In this document: positions 24,320-38,006 of the stretch, one piece after another
Layout: each line of letters opens with the position of its first letter
Position numbering within the stretch: the stretch's first letter is position 1
Source: Haemonchus contortus
Taxonomy: Eukaryota > Nematoda > Chromadorea > Rhabditida > Trichostrongylidae
Direction: 5' to 3'
Assembly: GCA_000469685.2 (NCBI GenBank)
Contig: LS997564.1
Span: forward strand, 27,686,959-27,750,958
Length of the DNA: 64,000 bases
The notes under the pieces: model-generated
The model's input: the letters and a program-made list of their open reading frames with translations, nothing else
Database searches by the model: none
Told to the model about the DNA's origin: nothing
Position numbers and translations under genes: made by a program

Positions 24320-25390
24320 GCAGTAGGTGCGAGATCTAATAGTGGCTATACAAATACAAAGATGGCTAAACTCATATATACCATCAGTTATAAGAATTAG
24401 AAAACCTCTTGAAAATTTTCTGAGAAATTCTTTGAAAACCTTCGAGTCGTTCGCTAGCTGTAAACATTTTAGAGAAATGGTATTGATTGGTAAAAGGGAA
24501 AAAAGCTCTAAAGGAAAATGAGGTCTGCCTATATGTGAACTCACCTGAGATCGATATGTTTGCGCATACGTAGATCCATGGGATGGATGGGTTCCATACG
24601 TAATGTGAAAGACATGGCAAGGCATCGTCAAAAACTAAACCACACATTTGTATTCAAGGTAATGGGACAGAAGAACAGTCGATATGAGTCAGCAGCAATC
24701 AATAGTCTCTTTCCAAGGAAGTGTACAGTTATTGCTTCGAAACCTCCTCTCCTACCAGGTTACCCGAACTATCCAGTTATTTCTCAAATATCTAGTGAGC
24801 AGGAGCAATCGGTGTTGGTTGGTGAGCCCTGCACCTGTTCTCAGGCTGATTTTTTTGAATCATTACTATTATAATTATTGCTCAAAGAACCTCGCCATAG
24901 CCAGGCTTAATCTGTTTACTCCTTCAATCATTACTCGAGTTTAGTTTAGTTTTGTTTTACAATGTTTTCTGGCTTTTCCAAGTGTAATCTTCTCAGCGCA
25001 ATCTATATCTAAACACCTCACGGCTCACCTTTTTGCCATTAGTCGATAGCTCGCTCCTTGGGTGCAAAGTAAATAAGTAAATAAATAAATAAAACGATGT
25101 GAGAAACGATAGAGCGTATCTACACCGACTTGAGGCTCTGAACACACCGTAAGAGCAGGTAGAGGAGCTTGTTTTGAATGCTTCGCGAGTGAACTAATAA
25201 TTTCGATAGAGCGCTAACAAAGCTTCGTAGCAGAAACCGCATCTTTCGCATTTCAAGCCATGAAACCATCGGAGCAAGCCTAATACCCCTCCGCATTTTT
25301 GCATCCCGTTTATGCTCGATGTTAGTACTTGTACACTCATAACAGAATTGAGCATGGATGTCACGTTCATTTTAATGTTTGGAGGTTCCA
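24320..25390. other. Unassigned sequence between two DNA transposons
   Basis: Frames of 104-107 codons on both strands have no motif. A TAAA/AAATAAAT microsatellite lies at about 25066-25093. No gene is seen. Confidence 0.4.
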
Positions 25391-25396
25391 TAGCAG

Positions 25397-26544
25397 ATGA
25401 TTCCATCGATCATCCAACGCAGTCAGTTCAGGAACTCCGTTTGCAATGCTGAGAAAATGGGAAGACCCAGATGTAGCTCACCAGACCAGGACAAACAGAT
25501 CACACCTCCGTCAAAGGCTGGCCCTCGTCTCACTACGGCTGTCATTGCCGCTCGAATCAGCGCGAGCGATGGCACCAATTTTAGCCTGCGGGCCGTAGGG
25601 AGACTCCTAAACAATGGTGGTACTCATGGGAGACGTTCAGCTAAAAAGCCGCTCATCGTTTCAAAAAAAGCTGGAGCAAGTTCGCGCGCCGTCACTTCAA
25701 CTAAACTTCGACGTACTGTAGTGGAGTTCCTATTACGGCGAGAGCAAGTTCATTTAGTTGGGAAGCGGTGGTATACGGTACGGACGACGTCCATCTGGGG
25801 AAACTTTCAATCCAAAGTGCCCCAACCGCAAACAAGCATGGTGGAGGAAGTGTGACGGTATACGGAATGATCTCTTGTTTGAACATTGACGGTACGATGA
25901 CAGGACATTACTACAAAAATATGATTGTCGATATCGTCTTGTCGTGGGCAGAGCAGCACGTGCCAGCAGGATGGATTCTGCAGCAAGATAACGATCTGAA
26001 ACACACCTCAATGATCGTGAGCGAACTGCGAATCAGGCTTCCGGAATGGCCAAGCGACTCATCGGATCTGAATCCCATAGAGTACATGTGAGAGGAGCTC
26101 AAAAGGCGCTTTTCGATCAACCTTGTAGGAACACTGACGAAAAATTCGCAAAGAAGCGAAGGAGTGAAACGCCATGCGAGTGTCTACAATTCAAAAACTA
26201 ATCGACTCGATGGCTTCCCCTTGCGATGCTGTCATCAGAAGTCGAGACTTTCCTACTGGTTATCGATGTTATCGGTGTTTTACATGTTGCTATTTCGAAA
26301 TGAGGCGGTTTTTTAAGGTTAGTACTATCTTTATTTTCCACTGAAATTGATTTAAATCTCATTAATGTACCCTGAACAATAGCTAATTGCAGTTTAATAG
26401 CGGTCAGTATTCAAAATATCAATATCTAAATATCAATTCAATATCTCTTTGATTAACATACTAAAATTTCATGTGATTTTATGAAGTAGGAAAAAAGTTA
26501 CAACTGGAAAAGCGTTTCACCGAAGTCTTTTATCCGCTACTGTA
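25397..26544 (+). mobile_element. Tc1-like (mariner superfamily) transposon fragment
   Basis: The first frame (25397-25855) carries a Tc1-type DNA-binding part: GRPRCSSPDQDKQI, SLRAVGRLLNNGG and GRRSAKKPLI. The second frame (25768-26091) carries the catalytic part: NKHGGGSVTVYGMIS, WILQQDNDLKHTS (second D) and WPSDSSDLNPIEYM (third acid), then a stop where the family has tryptophan. The frame change between 25700 and 25790 removes a clean first-acid block. TACTGTA at 26537-26543 may be the right inverted-repeat end at a TA target. I found no matching left end, so it is 5'-truncated or rearranged. Confidence 0.78.
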
Positions 26545-26579
26545 TCAGGTAGGAGCACCCAGGTAGCCCGAGGCTTCAA

Positions 26580-26900
26580 CTACTCAATTCAACAGCCTTC
26601 AAAGGCCTTCTTTAAATCGAAGAGTGTGAGGCATAGCGGCATCGTGTTCTCTCGCGATACCTCCGTGACACTCGAGACAGTGTGGATGTTATCTACGGGG
26701 TATCTCAGAAACCACCCTGATCGTGAGCTGTGCCTGTGAGCGGCCTTAAGTAATGATCCACGGCGAGTATTTGAATGACCGTTCACAGTTTTGTATAACC
26801 ACACGGATCGACTAATACCTCTCACCCAACTCTTTACACTTTTCGTTTCATGCCAATAAAGTTGAGACGATTGAAGATCCGTTCTGTGCTAACTAACGAA
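26580..26900 (-). mobile_element. RTE retrotransposon fragment, reverse transcriptase part
   Basis: On the minus strand the frame reads DNIHTVSSVTEVSRENTMPL followed by CLTLFDLKKAFEGC. This matches the RTE reverse-transcriptase stretch 'IDHIHTVSKLIEVSREY..PLCLTFIDLKKAF' that holds the first catalytic aspartate. It is cut off directly after KKAF. It belongs to the same family as 1016-1335, 57550-57830 and 61071-63560. Confidence 0.75.
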
Positions 26901-28730
26901 AATAGGAAATCCGGCTGATGCGAACTGGCTTGTCGGAGTCTCCAGCACACTGTGTTTACTTTCTACGAAAACGTTTTTGAGTTAGGCCTGCAATGCTAGC
27001 AGGATACCAACACACCCATATCAGGGTCTATCGATATGAATCACGAAATGCGGCTGATTTGAGGTGGAACAGAAAGAACAACCTAGGTCTATCATACACA
27101 AGTTGTATTCGCTGTTCCTTCTGTCGTTTCCTCCACCGACTTCTCAATTACAGTTTGCCGGAACTTGCTCTATCCAGGAAGGAGAAAGAAAGTGTCGAAG
27201 TAGAACCACGAAATTCATGGGGTTATTGATCTATCTTGAAATTTATGATTGAAATATCTTGTGCCGTGCGAGATTGTTAGGTGGAACAATTTATCAATTC
27301 AACGGCCTAACTTTTCGACGCTAGCGTCTGATTCAAAAACAGAATTCGTTGCCACATTCGCCAGAGGGGGTAATGAAATTTTTGGGTACTGTGCGAATCA
27401 TCTCGAGTTGCTTTAGGCGTGTGAAGAATACGATAACGTCGAAACGTTAGGTCGCTGATTTAATAAATTGTTTCACCTAAAAAGTAGCACACCATAAGAA
27501 TATGTTAATCATAAAAAACTATGCCGAGGTTAAAGGAAGAGAGAAGTTATAAACTATCTCAAAATTATCATCCCAAAAGCTGAAAAAGAAAGTCGTCATT
27601 ATGTTTGGGTTTTGTGCCATTTGAAATGGAGATGTTCGACTCGTCGAACCATTCTCCTTGGGGAAACGTCCATAGAATAACCCCTTTCACCATCTCTGAT
27701 TTTTTCCAACTTTTGTGACATCATCGAGCAAAGTTTTGATCTCTTTGGGTCATCTGTTTTCAAAACTCTTCGTCCTCTATCAAACTAGACCCCAGCTCCA
27801 TTTATGAGTTCAGCTTTTTTCCTACTTCTGTGCGGCTCTGAAGCCAGGTTGTGGGTTCTGTAGAAAGCGTCCTATGTTCCCGCTACCTGTAGGGAGGATT
27901 GGCGCTGAATGGTGAGCACGCCTGAAGCATTGCTACCCTCATTCAACTGTTTTTGGGGCTATGAACCAACCGGCTCATGAGCACAGATATCACCACCCGG
28001 CTAGAACAAGCCTTACATGTGAAAATGAGTCTGCTTTATCTGACCTAGGGTCATTGGCTTTTTCAAAAAAAAATGATTGTTGCAAAATTGGCCACTAGCT
28101 TCCTTTGTCTCACTTCCAGTTCCGCCATGGGCTGAGCTTCTGCTTGTTTTCCGCGGCGTCATCGACATCTAAGAGCTAAGTTGTGAATTTCCATTGGTTG
28201 TGTCCTTCCTTCAAGAGTCCACCACACCCACTGTAATAGGGGCTGCCAACACTTCTGTTATGTCAAGTGTGCTTGAATATCTGCTGTAACATTTGCATAC
28301 GAGCACGCTTATGCTGAGCCGCACATTGTCGTAACGAATTACGACTTTGTTATACTCCCAGACCGAAGGACTAACCGGAAGGATGCCTTCCCATTGGATC
28401 ACAGGGTCCCAACACGAAAGACTTGGCGGGGCACCCTCGATGTCCGGCGGCGAACGCGGCGAACTGGTCATATTTGCACTAGCTCATTGTCATTATACAC
28501 CTGCTTATCACCTAACTATATATACTATTTCTTTTTCACTAACTTTATTGGTCTCCACGAGTCGTCCAGTCCTACTATGAAATCTGTCAAACGGAAACTG
28601 GAAGTACGCAGGCGTCCCTCAGCCTTTCCCATCTATCACATCTACGCTTTGAATGAGTACTATTGAGCATATCATTATTTATTGATCTTTGTGAAGTGTG
28701 TTAATCAGCTTTCTATCAATTCCGAACTAT
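26901..28730. other. Unassigned sequence
   Basis: No gene or clear repeat is recognised. Frames of 77-90 codons at 28211-28666 overlap each other on both strands and are not supported. Confidence 0.4.
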
Positions 28731-28735
28731 ATGAA

Positions 28736-28818
28736 GATGTATTGCCTTGCCATATATTTAGCCTCGCCATATGTTAGCCTTACCATAATATTTAGTCGTG
28801 CCATAATGTTTAGCCTCA
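28736..28818. repeat. Degenerate minisatellite, unit about 19-20 bp
   Basis: Four to five imperfect copies of a unit like GCCATATATTTAGCCTC follow each other: GCCATATATTTAGCCTC, GCCATATGTTAGCCTT, ACCATAATATTTAGTCGT, GCCATAATGTTTAGCCTC. Copies differ by small substitutions and indels. Confidence 0.8.
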
Positions 28819-29485
28819 CCGTTATTCGTGCAATGAGAAGGTAAATGTATAATGATTTGTCAGCGTAGTGTGAGATATGTATAATTACTTAACAAGAAAA
28901 CACTGTCAGTGCCCATTAGGGCAACCAATGCCACGGTAACACGGGAGAAGTGACCAGGCACTAAGTAAATTCCTGTATTTTGTGGTGATGAGGGTTAAAA
29001 GCACCGATGCCCCGCCTATTGCGGGTACCCTGCCACCACACCCACTAAGAAAAGCCCTTCTATTCCTATCGCAGTACTGCTACTCAGGGTAATTCATCTT
29101 TTGGATTGCTGACCCATGCCGACGTTGCATTACGAGCTGTATGACTGGTTTGATGGAAGCCAGGTGTAAACAAAATTGCGCGATGAACCGCGCACGGTGA
29201 GCCTTTGGCCAAAGAAGTGAGATAACCCATTCTTTTTATCCGCCATGGTAGCCATAGTAGGCGCTCCTATGCATGCATTGTAGATCTCCCAGTGCCTGTT
29301 TCACAGTGAATATATTTGGATAACCCTAATGATTCTGCTAAAAATCAAGTCGATATTCGCCTAGGCTAACCAAGCCTACCATCCCTGCAAGGTCGACTGA
29401 TTTGTACCAGACTCGTCTGGATGGATGAAAGCACTGACTTGGTCATCGTCTTTCCACCGTAAGTCATTGCATGTTCAACATACGC
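28819..29485. other. Unassigned sequence
   Basis: A small hairpin-like block GCCCCGCCTATTGCGGG lies near 29008. No gene is seen. Confidence 0.35.
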
Positions 29486-29489
29486 ACCC

Positions 29490-29735
29490 ATACGCCATAT
29501 TTGGGAGGATAAAAGCATTGAACTGTACTTTGAGTGGAAGTCGAATGAGTGGGCACATTCCTCAGACGGGATTGATCAGCGCCCCAGGGCTCTATCGTTT
29601 GCTTGAGTGATTTTGCTATATTTGGTGCATTTTAAGAGCAGTTTTCCTCGGTGATTCTCCGTTTTAGAGTTGGTTCATCGGTAGCACACTCGTCTAGAGG
29701 CCTAGAAGCACTGGTTTGCTTTGGCCCGACGGGTC
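29490..29735 (+). repeat. SINE-like dispersed repeat, copies C1 and C2
   Basis: The block at 29500-29600 (GGATAAAAGCATTGAACTG, then GTGGAAGTCGAATGAGTGG and CATTCCTCAGACGGGATTGA) matches the tail half of copy B on its minus strand. A second partial copy follows at 29655-29735 (TTCATCGGTAGCACACTCGTC, then AGAAGCACTGG). Two partial units therefore sit head to tail, in the opposite orientation to copies A and B. Confidence 0.5.
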
Positions 29736-32700
29736 ACTGTGTAGGTTAAATATGTACGTGCAGATTCAAGCGCAACTAAAGCATTGGTTGAAGGGAATAT
29801 GAATAAATTAGAAGAGAAAAGTAATATAGCTAGAAATTGATTTATTTGATGGCATCGCCTTACACTGTGGAAACCAGTAGGCTGTAGCGAAATACGGTTA
29901 AAATATAAAACTTTTGACAGAACGTGACTTTCTCCACTTTTCACGAAGAAGAAAATTTCATTATAGACTGCTGAACTGTAAATTTTAATTGCTGTATTTT
30001 CTGGCATTTAGTACCTGATTTAAACAGTGGCGGAGATGTGCCACATAACTCAGGAAGGACATATCGAAGGGACACATTGTAAAGCAAACGGTAAAGATAA
30101 CGAGCGAAAAATGAGTAAGGAAAGCAGTTAAGTAGTTGTTCGTGCCATATAGGTATGAACAGCTAAGGATAGTTCAGAAGTAAGAAAGTCCTATGGTGCT
30201 AGAGACAAGAGGATCGCAGTGGAGCAAGATATCTCGAAGGGTCAGGCAAAAAAGAAGCCGTACCCGTAGAAAGTCACCGAAGACGATCGTGGATACAGTA
30301 ATACACTAGAACAAAATCAATAATTTGGAGGAAATTATAAAGGTCTACTGGATCAATACAGCAAAACTGATAGAGGGACGAGCAACAGGATGAAAGCATA
30401 TGCCTTTTGGCTACGAGAGCAGACGGCTTTATTACCCCAATTGTTTTCGGCTGAGTCGTTTCGCAGGGCAGAAATAATAGTTCCGTCCGTCCGTTGCTAC
30501 CGCATTACGGCTGATTCATCGTCCGAAAGGTAGTGCTTCAGTCAATTGCATTTCGAAATGGAGTCGCAGTGGCTTCGCGAAACGATCGGATCTCAAAACA
30601 AAGTACGGGTCGTTGTGGAAGAGATCTGAGATAGTACACTCCAAATATCTTTCCCAGATAACCCCGAAATAGGGTGAGTCAAACCCACGGCACTTGCCAA
30701 GAAATCCATGCAAGATCGAGATCGATTACAAGACAAGACAATGAGTTTCCTCCCTCATTTCTGTAAATATTGAAAGAAAGAGTTTCGCCCAGTCTTCTAA
30801 GAAGGTAAATAGAAAGGTAAATTACTTGTTGAAAAGGTAAAAAGGTAAATTACTAGTTAAAGCCGAATTCAACAAAAACTTATTCAGTTGTTAGTTAAAG
30901 AGTAACTACAAACTCTCTTGGAATTGAATCCAGAAGAATCAAGAAGAGCCTGGCAGCCGACCGGTAGTCTGTACGATAGAATGAAGCAGAAAGGACCCTG
31001 GGATGGAAAGTTCGAGGGGATGGGTTCCAAAATTACGTCGAAAGGTATGAAAGGACCAACCAAGACGTGTAAGGTGCTGAAACAGCTGCAGAGTAGTCAA
31101 TTATATTGAAGACACTTCGAGGAAAATGGACGACAGCAGAAATTCAGACTGGAGAGGATGGCAGCCGACGCCAAAAAGATAAAAGGACTGAATTTTATGA
31201 CTGGTTACCAAGCTGTAGGGGTAACAGACACAAAGTGGGAGAATAATTGAACATGGATTGATATTGATTGGAGGGAATGTAATGTATTATATTATACACG
31301 CGCCTTTTCTTACTCCTTTCCATCAGAAAGCAGTTATGCGGGAAAGTGGAAATTTACCAGTTCTATTACTTCCGAAAAACGATGCCATGAGTCACAAACA
31401 GGAGGAAGTGGAAAAGAAGAAGGCCCAATCAGGACAAATTGGGTTCTCCCATGATATGCCACGGAAATATTGAGCGGAAACAACTGCCTTGATAATCGCG
31501 AAGAATAAATTTGTTAAATAAAACTTACAAATTCTTTAAAAAGTTGTTCCAAAGACTTTGAAAAGATTTCAGCAGATCGCAAACGGAAAACGTCTCAAAG
31601 TCGTGGAGGTGTTAATGAAACTGACAAGGTTTTACTTAACATAAAATCGGTAAAATCCCACAAAACAGAAAGTGTTCCATACGACGTTCGCTTGGAAGAA
31701 TAACGACATCAGTGATAGAAAGAGAAGTTCATAAATTGTTGCCGTAGCCAGTGTCGGAAGGGGTAGTCAAAGGAGATGTGGCTTAGTGAAAAAAGGCATC
31801 TGTCCAGTCAATTACAAATGTCAAACTCTTTAATAAAACACAAAAGAACACGGCTAAAACGATGCCGACTTTCTTGTTGTTGTCAGTGTAAAATCGTTAC
31901 AATCAACCAGTGATCAACGCAGCCCTAGTGATCCTAGTGAAGGATGATCCAGCAGCAGAAAACATGAGGGACAGTTTAGGGACTGGAATACCGGTAAGAC
32001 TTCCCTCAGAAGAGGCGGAGCAGTAGATCAAATACGCGACCGGATCAGCTGACGGAAGCGAATGAGTCAGCGCGGACGTTCGCCCGGGGTTTTTGATAGG
32101 GACGGCCGACGGCGGCTCTTTTCATCTCATGAATTACGGTAGTGGCGCTAAGTCTCACATTAAACAGCACACGTTGCCTATCATCGATCCAACACCTAGC
32201 ACCTCCTCGACGACGACCTACACTAATTACTTCCTGCACGTCACTAATTAGCTGCCAGGTGGCACTTTTTACATTCTCTTTCATCAATTCACTCAAAGTG
32301 ATACTTGTCCATTGACTGGTATGTTTCCTGTAGGTTTTCTTTGAGCTTTCTTGACAAGGACTGGACAGTCTGCCTCCTCCATGATCAGGGATGGGTGAGC
32401 TCAACTGGGTGATGTAAGACTACAGTAACCCTACCGTGTGGCTGATAAGGTCATCATAAAGCAGTGCCCATTTCTGGCGGACCACCACAAGCCTGGGCCG
32501 ACCTGACTCCCGAGGGATCGGTACACCATCGACTACCAGTATGTCTCTGTAACCTGCTCACAAAGCGGAGCGAATTCCTTCCATCCCAACCGTTCTTTCT
32601 GCGTTTGCCTCTCTACTGGAGCTCTATTACTGATGGTCCATTTCCGCTATCGAACAGACCGTCTCGTCCATCCCATGGACCCTATTCAATGTGCGATGTT

Positions 32701-33010
32701 GCCAGTTTCTTCTGGTAATGCGACTCATAACTATCGGGAAATGGCATAGGTTTTCAAAACGCGGCGGTGATGTCGTTGCAGTGCAGTGAATGCGGGTTTA
32801 TCGTCTCGTAATCGTAGGCCTGAAGCGAGTCTCAATGAGCCGCTTCGTAAATCACCGATTACATGGAAAAAATCATAATTGCAGAGCTATTGGATGACTG
32901 GATTCGTTCACTGCATCCAGGGATTTTCAAATCGACTTGGAAAAACTATGTGTGTGTGTGTGTTTTCCAGTTAGTGTGTACACCGCCCGCCCAGAACAAG
33001 TTACCTTGTC
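29736..33010. other. Three kilobases without a recognised gene
   Basis: GGTAAATTACT-type short repeats run at 30785-30858. A 119-codon minus-strand frame (32045-32404) contains WTSITLSELMKENV and GGARCWIDDRQRVLFN. No family or splice support was found for it. A TG microsatellite lies near 32950. Confidence 0.35.
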
Positions 33011-33011
33011 G

Positions 33012-33563
33012 TCACGACGATGAGGCACCACTGTTCGCGATTACTTTTGTTCTCCGGTAAGACACCCCAATGGCAAGTTCTTCCGCATGCGTAACAAGCA
33101 ACGAAAACATCTTATTACGTGTGTTTTTCATCGTCTTAATGGCTGCATCTAAGAATGGAAAGGGTGGTCGACGAGAAAATGTCGCGTCGAGTCGTAGCCC
33201 AGCGATTTCTGGCGCAATTCTCATGCAATTAATGACCCAATGAAGGCGAGATTTCCAGCCAAAGGGTGGCCGTTCGGCCGGGTGGCGGCAGTGTTCGGTA
33301 GGACACCTGGTTGGCGATAAAGTTGAACGGGGCGCGTTCGTCGCGGCTGCTATTAAAGGAGCGGCAGAAGAATAATTGCGACTTACCGAGAATATCAACC
33401 GTCTTCATCAACGTCGTTAGCACCTCGGTGAGGCGATTGAAGTGCGGATTGTCAGCCACGGATCGTTCAGGGACATTTCTATAGTTGCCGGTAATTATAA
33501 ACAGTTGCGTCCAGGCGTAAAACAAGTAATCGCCACCGTATACCTTTTTTCGATCTAATGAAA
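33012..33563 (-). CDS. Possible two-exon 3' part of an unrecognised gene
   Basis: On the minus strand a candidate exon at 33563-33387 has acceptor ACTTCCCAG and a perfect donor CG|GTAAGT. It encodes 58 residues including GGDYLFYAWTQLFIITGNYR and NPHFNRLTEVLTTLMKTVDI. It enters and leaves in phase 1. A following acceptor, TTCCATTCTTAG, at about 33153 continues in the right phase with AAIKTMKNTRNKMFSLLVTH and reaches a stop at 33012. The split codon is then GAT (Asp). Phase agreement and protein-like composition support a real gene, but no 5' exons were found and I do not recognise the family. A repeat-borne chance frame is the alternative. Confidence 0.35.
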
Positions 33564-33569
33564 CTGGGA

Positions 33570-36500
33570 AGTATCCCCATGCATGCAGTATTCGTGAGAT
33601 ATGGGAGGTCTCATAAAAACCCGTGCTCCCAGAAAAAACCCGTGCTTCGTCCCTTTGGCCCAGTGAGCTAGAACCCCTTAAATTTTTCCGGGGAATCAAT
33701 TCTTCGGTGGCCTTCGAGAAGTAAAGCAGGGAGACTGTAATGGCGAAAGGCAGCCCTAAAAGGCCGTGCCACCTCTGATAGCCTGAGACAAAAGCTCCTA
33801 CTCTTCGATGAGTTTGAGATATTCGGGACCTATAGTAGCGCATCACGGTCTAACCTAAAAATCTCCATTGGCATTCATTTTCGAATTCTTGAGAACAGTA
33901 GGGGGGAAATTCTATAGGCAGAACCGGTTGTGTACTGGGTGCTGGAGAAGAGGGTTCACTCAACACACACCCGTTCAGAAAGGTTCTAAATAGTTGAGTA
34001 CATGGCGTTGATGTTTATCGGCCTCTCGAAGGAAAAACTAGGATATACAAAGTAGTCCACAACGTTTTTAAGACCTCATCCATGGAGTAATTTCCCTTCC
34101 CCTTCAACGGAAAACCTCAATTTCCCAGCAAAAGGACGCCTTTTGGTAGTGCCATTGGCGGAATCTCGGGTGGTCTGCTCAATTTCATTCACGGGACTTC
34201 TTCGGCAAGATGAAAGGCCCTTCAGACAAGCCATTTAGCCTCCGCTTTCCATGCTAATTTCTTATAACATGGTCGTAAAGAGATTGAAATGGATAAAAAC
34301 TGCCAGGTCAAATTCAACGACCGACCACCCAGCGACCATTGTCAACCCTATTTCGTACGTACCCTTTTCAAGACCAGCTCTGGGCAATTTTTCATAATTT
34401 CCACATCACTTTGCCTTTGAATTGTTCCGATCTAGTCATATCCCACGATTTCACGAACTACATATTAAATATTTGAATATAAACATGTGTTTAATTAAGG
34501 TTAATTATCTGTGCGCCAGTACAGTAGTTGGTAGTCGATGATGTAGGCGGCCGGCATCCTTTGATGAGAAACTACAAAAACACCGCCCATTACCCGAGCA
34601 ACGACGAATTCTGTTTGAAAATTTCGATGGTATTTCGGTTTTTGCTACGGTCACAGTTCCACTTCTAATCTTTGTAGAAGTAAAGCAATGCCTCACTCAA
34701 CCTCCGTAGTGCGCCATGCACTTCAATTCCTTTTCGAAATGTGAAAGGCTTTGAATGCGACTTTCCTGTGGGCACTAGATATTGTAGCAAATTAACGCTA
34801 TAGGCAGTATCAGAACAGAAGTTTGATGTCAGCAAACCGTAGCGGTTGTCTCACAAAGATAGCTATTTGTGGGCAAAATACCAAACTCACAGGGATGGCG
34901 ATTTGTGGGCAAAACGTCAGGTCAAAACTTACGGGTTGTGTCGAGAGGCGAACCCAGTAGGTGCAATGCATGTCAGCAACGAGCACTCCATTCTCTCGCT
35001 CCCTTTAGCTTGTATCGTAAGATACCTGCATCTTCAGTGCGATATGAATCGTGCTCGCAAGTGAGGTTTAAACCGTTCTCATACTCGTATTGAGAACCAA
35101 ACGATCCGAATTTGTTCAGAACACTTCAAATCACCTGCTCAGGGACTTTAATTTTGTAGTCCCTAACAAGCTCCGTATTGCCAGTGATAGACAGCCTGGT
35201 CTATGGAAACTTCATCGTTGTGGTTCATCTTAAACATCCGATGCGCCACTCAAAACGGCTGTTCATTCGAAATGTTGGACCCAATATCATATGCCATCTG
35301 TATATCCACTGATGAGAGTGGAAATGCCCCTGAGCTAGCCAGAGTAGAAGGTTTGCCTGAAAGGGAATAGTGGCCATGTTGCTAAGCTTAAGTCCTCAGT
35401 GACGCAGAGATTGGGTGTAACCTTTCCTCTGGGGCTTATAAGGCAACAGGAAGACTAGATACGTCACATGCTTCAGTGATGCTAACATAAAAATGCCTGC
35501 TTGCCCTCGAGTGACAGTTCCTTGAAATTATGTGGGAACAGGCTCAAACACGGAATCACATTCGTGTGTGGCCAAATCGCCTATGAGCTCTTCAATAGTC
35601 AGTCCACGGATTTCATTCAGATTGCTTAGTGGATTGCATGTAGGAAGGCACAAATCATATATGAAATAGCAACTCCTCGAAGATCACTTCAGGACCACAC
35701 TTTACGGTATGTAGCTCCTTCCCAACAACTTCTACGGAAGTAACCGCGTGGCCTACCTCAGAGAACACTTGCGAATTGCATTCTGTTCTACCTTTCTCAT
35801 TCATTCAAAACCCTGGTTTTCTACAGCAAACAAGATATCGAAGCAGTCGAAACTCGTATGGATCAAAAGAGAAAGGAGGGAGGCTGAAACAAGCGAGCAT
35901 GGTAAGAATGGATATCGATTGTTTGTGAGAATGTTGATGTATTGATGAGGGTTATTCTGGGAAGGGAAGTGTGTCACCCTGGTGGTTGGTGTGAAGGGAT
36001 ATATCATTTCACTTATTTATTCGCCACGGTATAACAACTAAGGATTTCGTATTATCACAGAAATACGCCTGTCTTCAACAGAGCTGTTGCGTTCTTCCGA
36101 TGACAGCTTAAATGTTCTTGAGCTCTCTACCATGTACTTCTCAAACTTTTCCTGTATTTGATTCTCTTTAGATTTGCTTGTATTAGTTGCTCCTTGAACA
36201 TGGATTTATTGGTACCTGTACATTAGGGGGGACAGATTTCCTTTGTCATCTCTTTACACTAGGGAAGGATCATATCCCGCTCCATGTTGTTGAGGCGTTT
36301 TCTCGCTTTGGCTGTGGTCTGCTCGGTATCAACATGTTTTGAAAGGCAAAGGAGTAAATAAAGGTCAGTGGCTCACACTTCACGTCTCTGTAGAGCCGAG
36401 TGAATGCTTTCGCAAAAGTGAGTGATTTCTGGAAATGATAACTTGTTGATGGCCCATCTCTTGTTAACCCCTACCTTACGATTGTCGACTTTTGCAATTT

Positions 36501-38000
36501 TTCTCACCCATGGAATTTATTCTAGATCAGTTAACAGAATTCGTGATGCTTGGAGGATCGTTTGTGATAAATTCTTTATTGCATAGCCTTTTACTTCTAC
36601 ATATCTTTTTCAGCATCCTAAAAAGGGGCCCAAGCAAGGATTCAAGACTTTTTTCATCTGCAGCAATGCAGTCTTGTGTTCAGGGGTCAATTTCCTTCTA
36701 TATTGTATGTTTCATTTAAAACTTCACTTCAAATTCAGCATGCATTTTTTTCTGATTTCCGGTGACACTATTTGTTTTTGCTACAATGAGCTTATTTTAT
36801 CAATTTCCTTTTTCCGTGTATGGATATCTATAAAAAAAAGTTTGAAGTCCAGCAGAAAGGTTGCGACGTCAGAAGATGCCTCCGACAGTTTTCTGACTTT
36901 AAGAATGTTCTGTTCAAATATTGACTCTCATTTAGAATTGAACGAGTTCTTTTTGTGTATTTTTTCCATTCTCCTGTATTTTCTAGATTTCCTTTATTAT
37001 CCTAGCTTTATGCAGGAAATAATAGTCAGTTAATATAGATTCTTACCGGCTGTACCTTCTCCTTCTAAATGCCATTTGATCCATCCGTGGCTTTTGATTT
37101 TTCTTTGCCTATGCTCTCATATCTCTCATTATTTGGACTTCGGAGTACCTAATATAGAAAACAACTGTGGTCAGCAGTCAACAGGGAACAGACCTCACTT
37201 CCTCGGTGATTAGGTTGTAATTTTGTTGGGTTGAAAGAAACTGTATACCTCAAGGTTTGAGCCAAAAAGATTGGTATTCAGGGCTATTTGCACCCATTTC
37301 GAACAATAATGGCCAACTAGAGCAGTAAAACGAAGTGACCACTGACGGTGAATAGTTGAATTTCACTTATTCAGCTCAATCATGTCGATTCTACGTTGTA
37401 AATGGCTTCAAAAGCCCTACGCGAGTTTGACTGGAAGTTGGTTACACGGCGCACTCCATAAGGATTGATTAAAGAAAGATGTCAGAATTTTACCTTATTC
37501 TACAACTGTTTGCGTAGCTTTTGCTTCTATTGGCAATTAATCGTAGGGCGAATACAAGCAGGATGTAATACAGGAAAGGCCATAACCAAATTAAGGGTGG
37601 TCAGTCTGGCCAGTAAGGTTTTGAGCAAAGTATAGCCGATCCTCTTCAACGCTGATCCCTTCTCAAGCATTCTTCTCTTCACTCCATAACTTTGTTTAAC
37701 CACTCACTTTATGGCCTCGGCAGTTTTCGATGAGGTCTTGGTCCCTCCTTTTCGTGTCCTCATTTCATGCATTTCGCTGGCGCCCCCTGTCGAATAGATG
37801 GACGGAACCTTCTCGCTTTAGTAGGGAGCGCGTGGACGCCGCAGTTGCCGGCCATCTGCATGCATCTGCTCTTTTTCGGCCACCGACTTCCGCTCGAGTT
37901 TTACGACCATGGTTTATAGTCGTGCTAGTCATAATTATGCCCGTAGCTCGATTGTTGCCATGTTATAATGATTTTAAACTGCTGGCAGATGTGATGTGTT
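33570..38000. other. Unassigned sequence
   Basis: No gene is recognised. 36490-37035 is T-rich and gives spurious hydrophobic frames on the plus strand. Minus-strand frames at 34505-34696 have no motif. A possible 5' continuation of the 33-kb gene fragment could not be placed. Confidence 0.35.
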
Positions 38001-38006
38001 GTCAGT

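Noticed and set aside
36492..37033. Hydrophobic plus-strand frames as a membrane protein
   Set aside because: The hydrophobicity comes from T-rich DNA. The two frames overlap and neither has splice signals.
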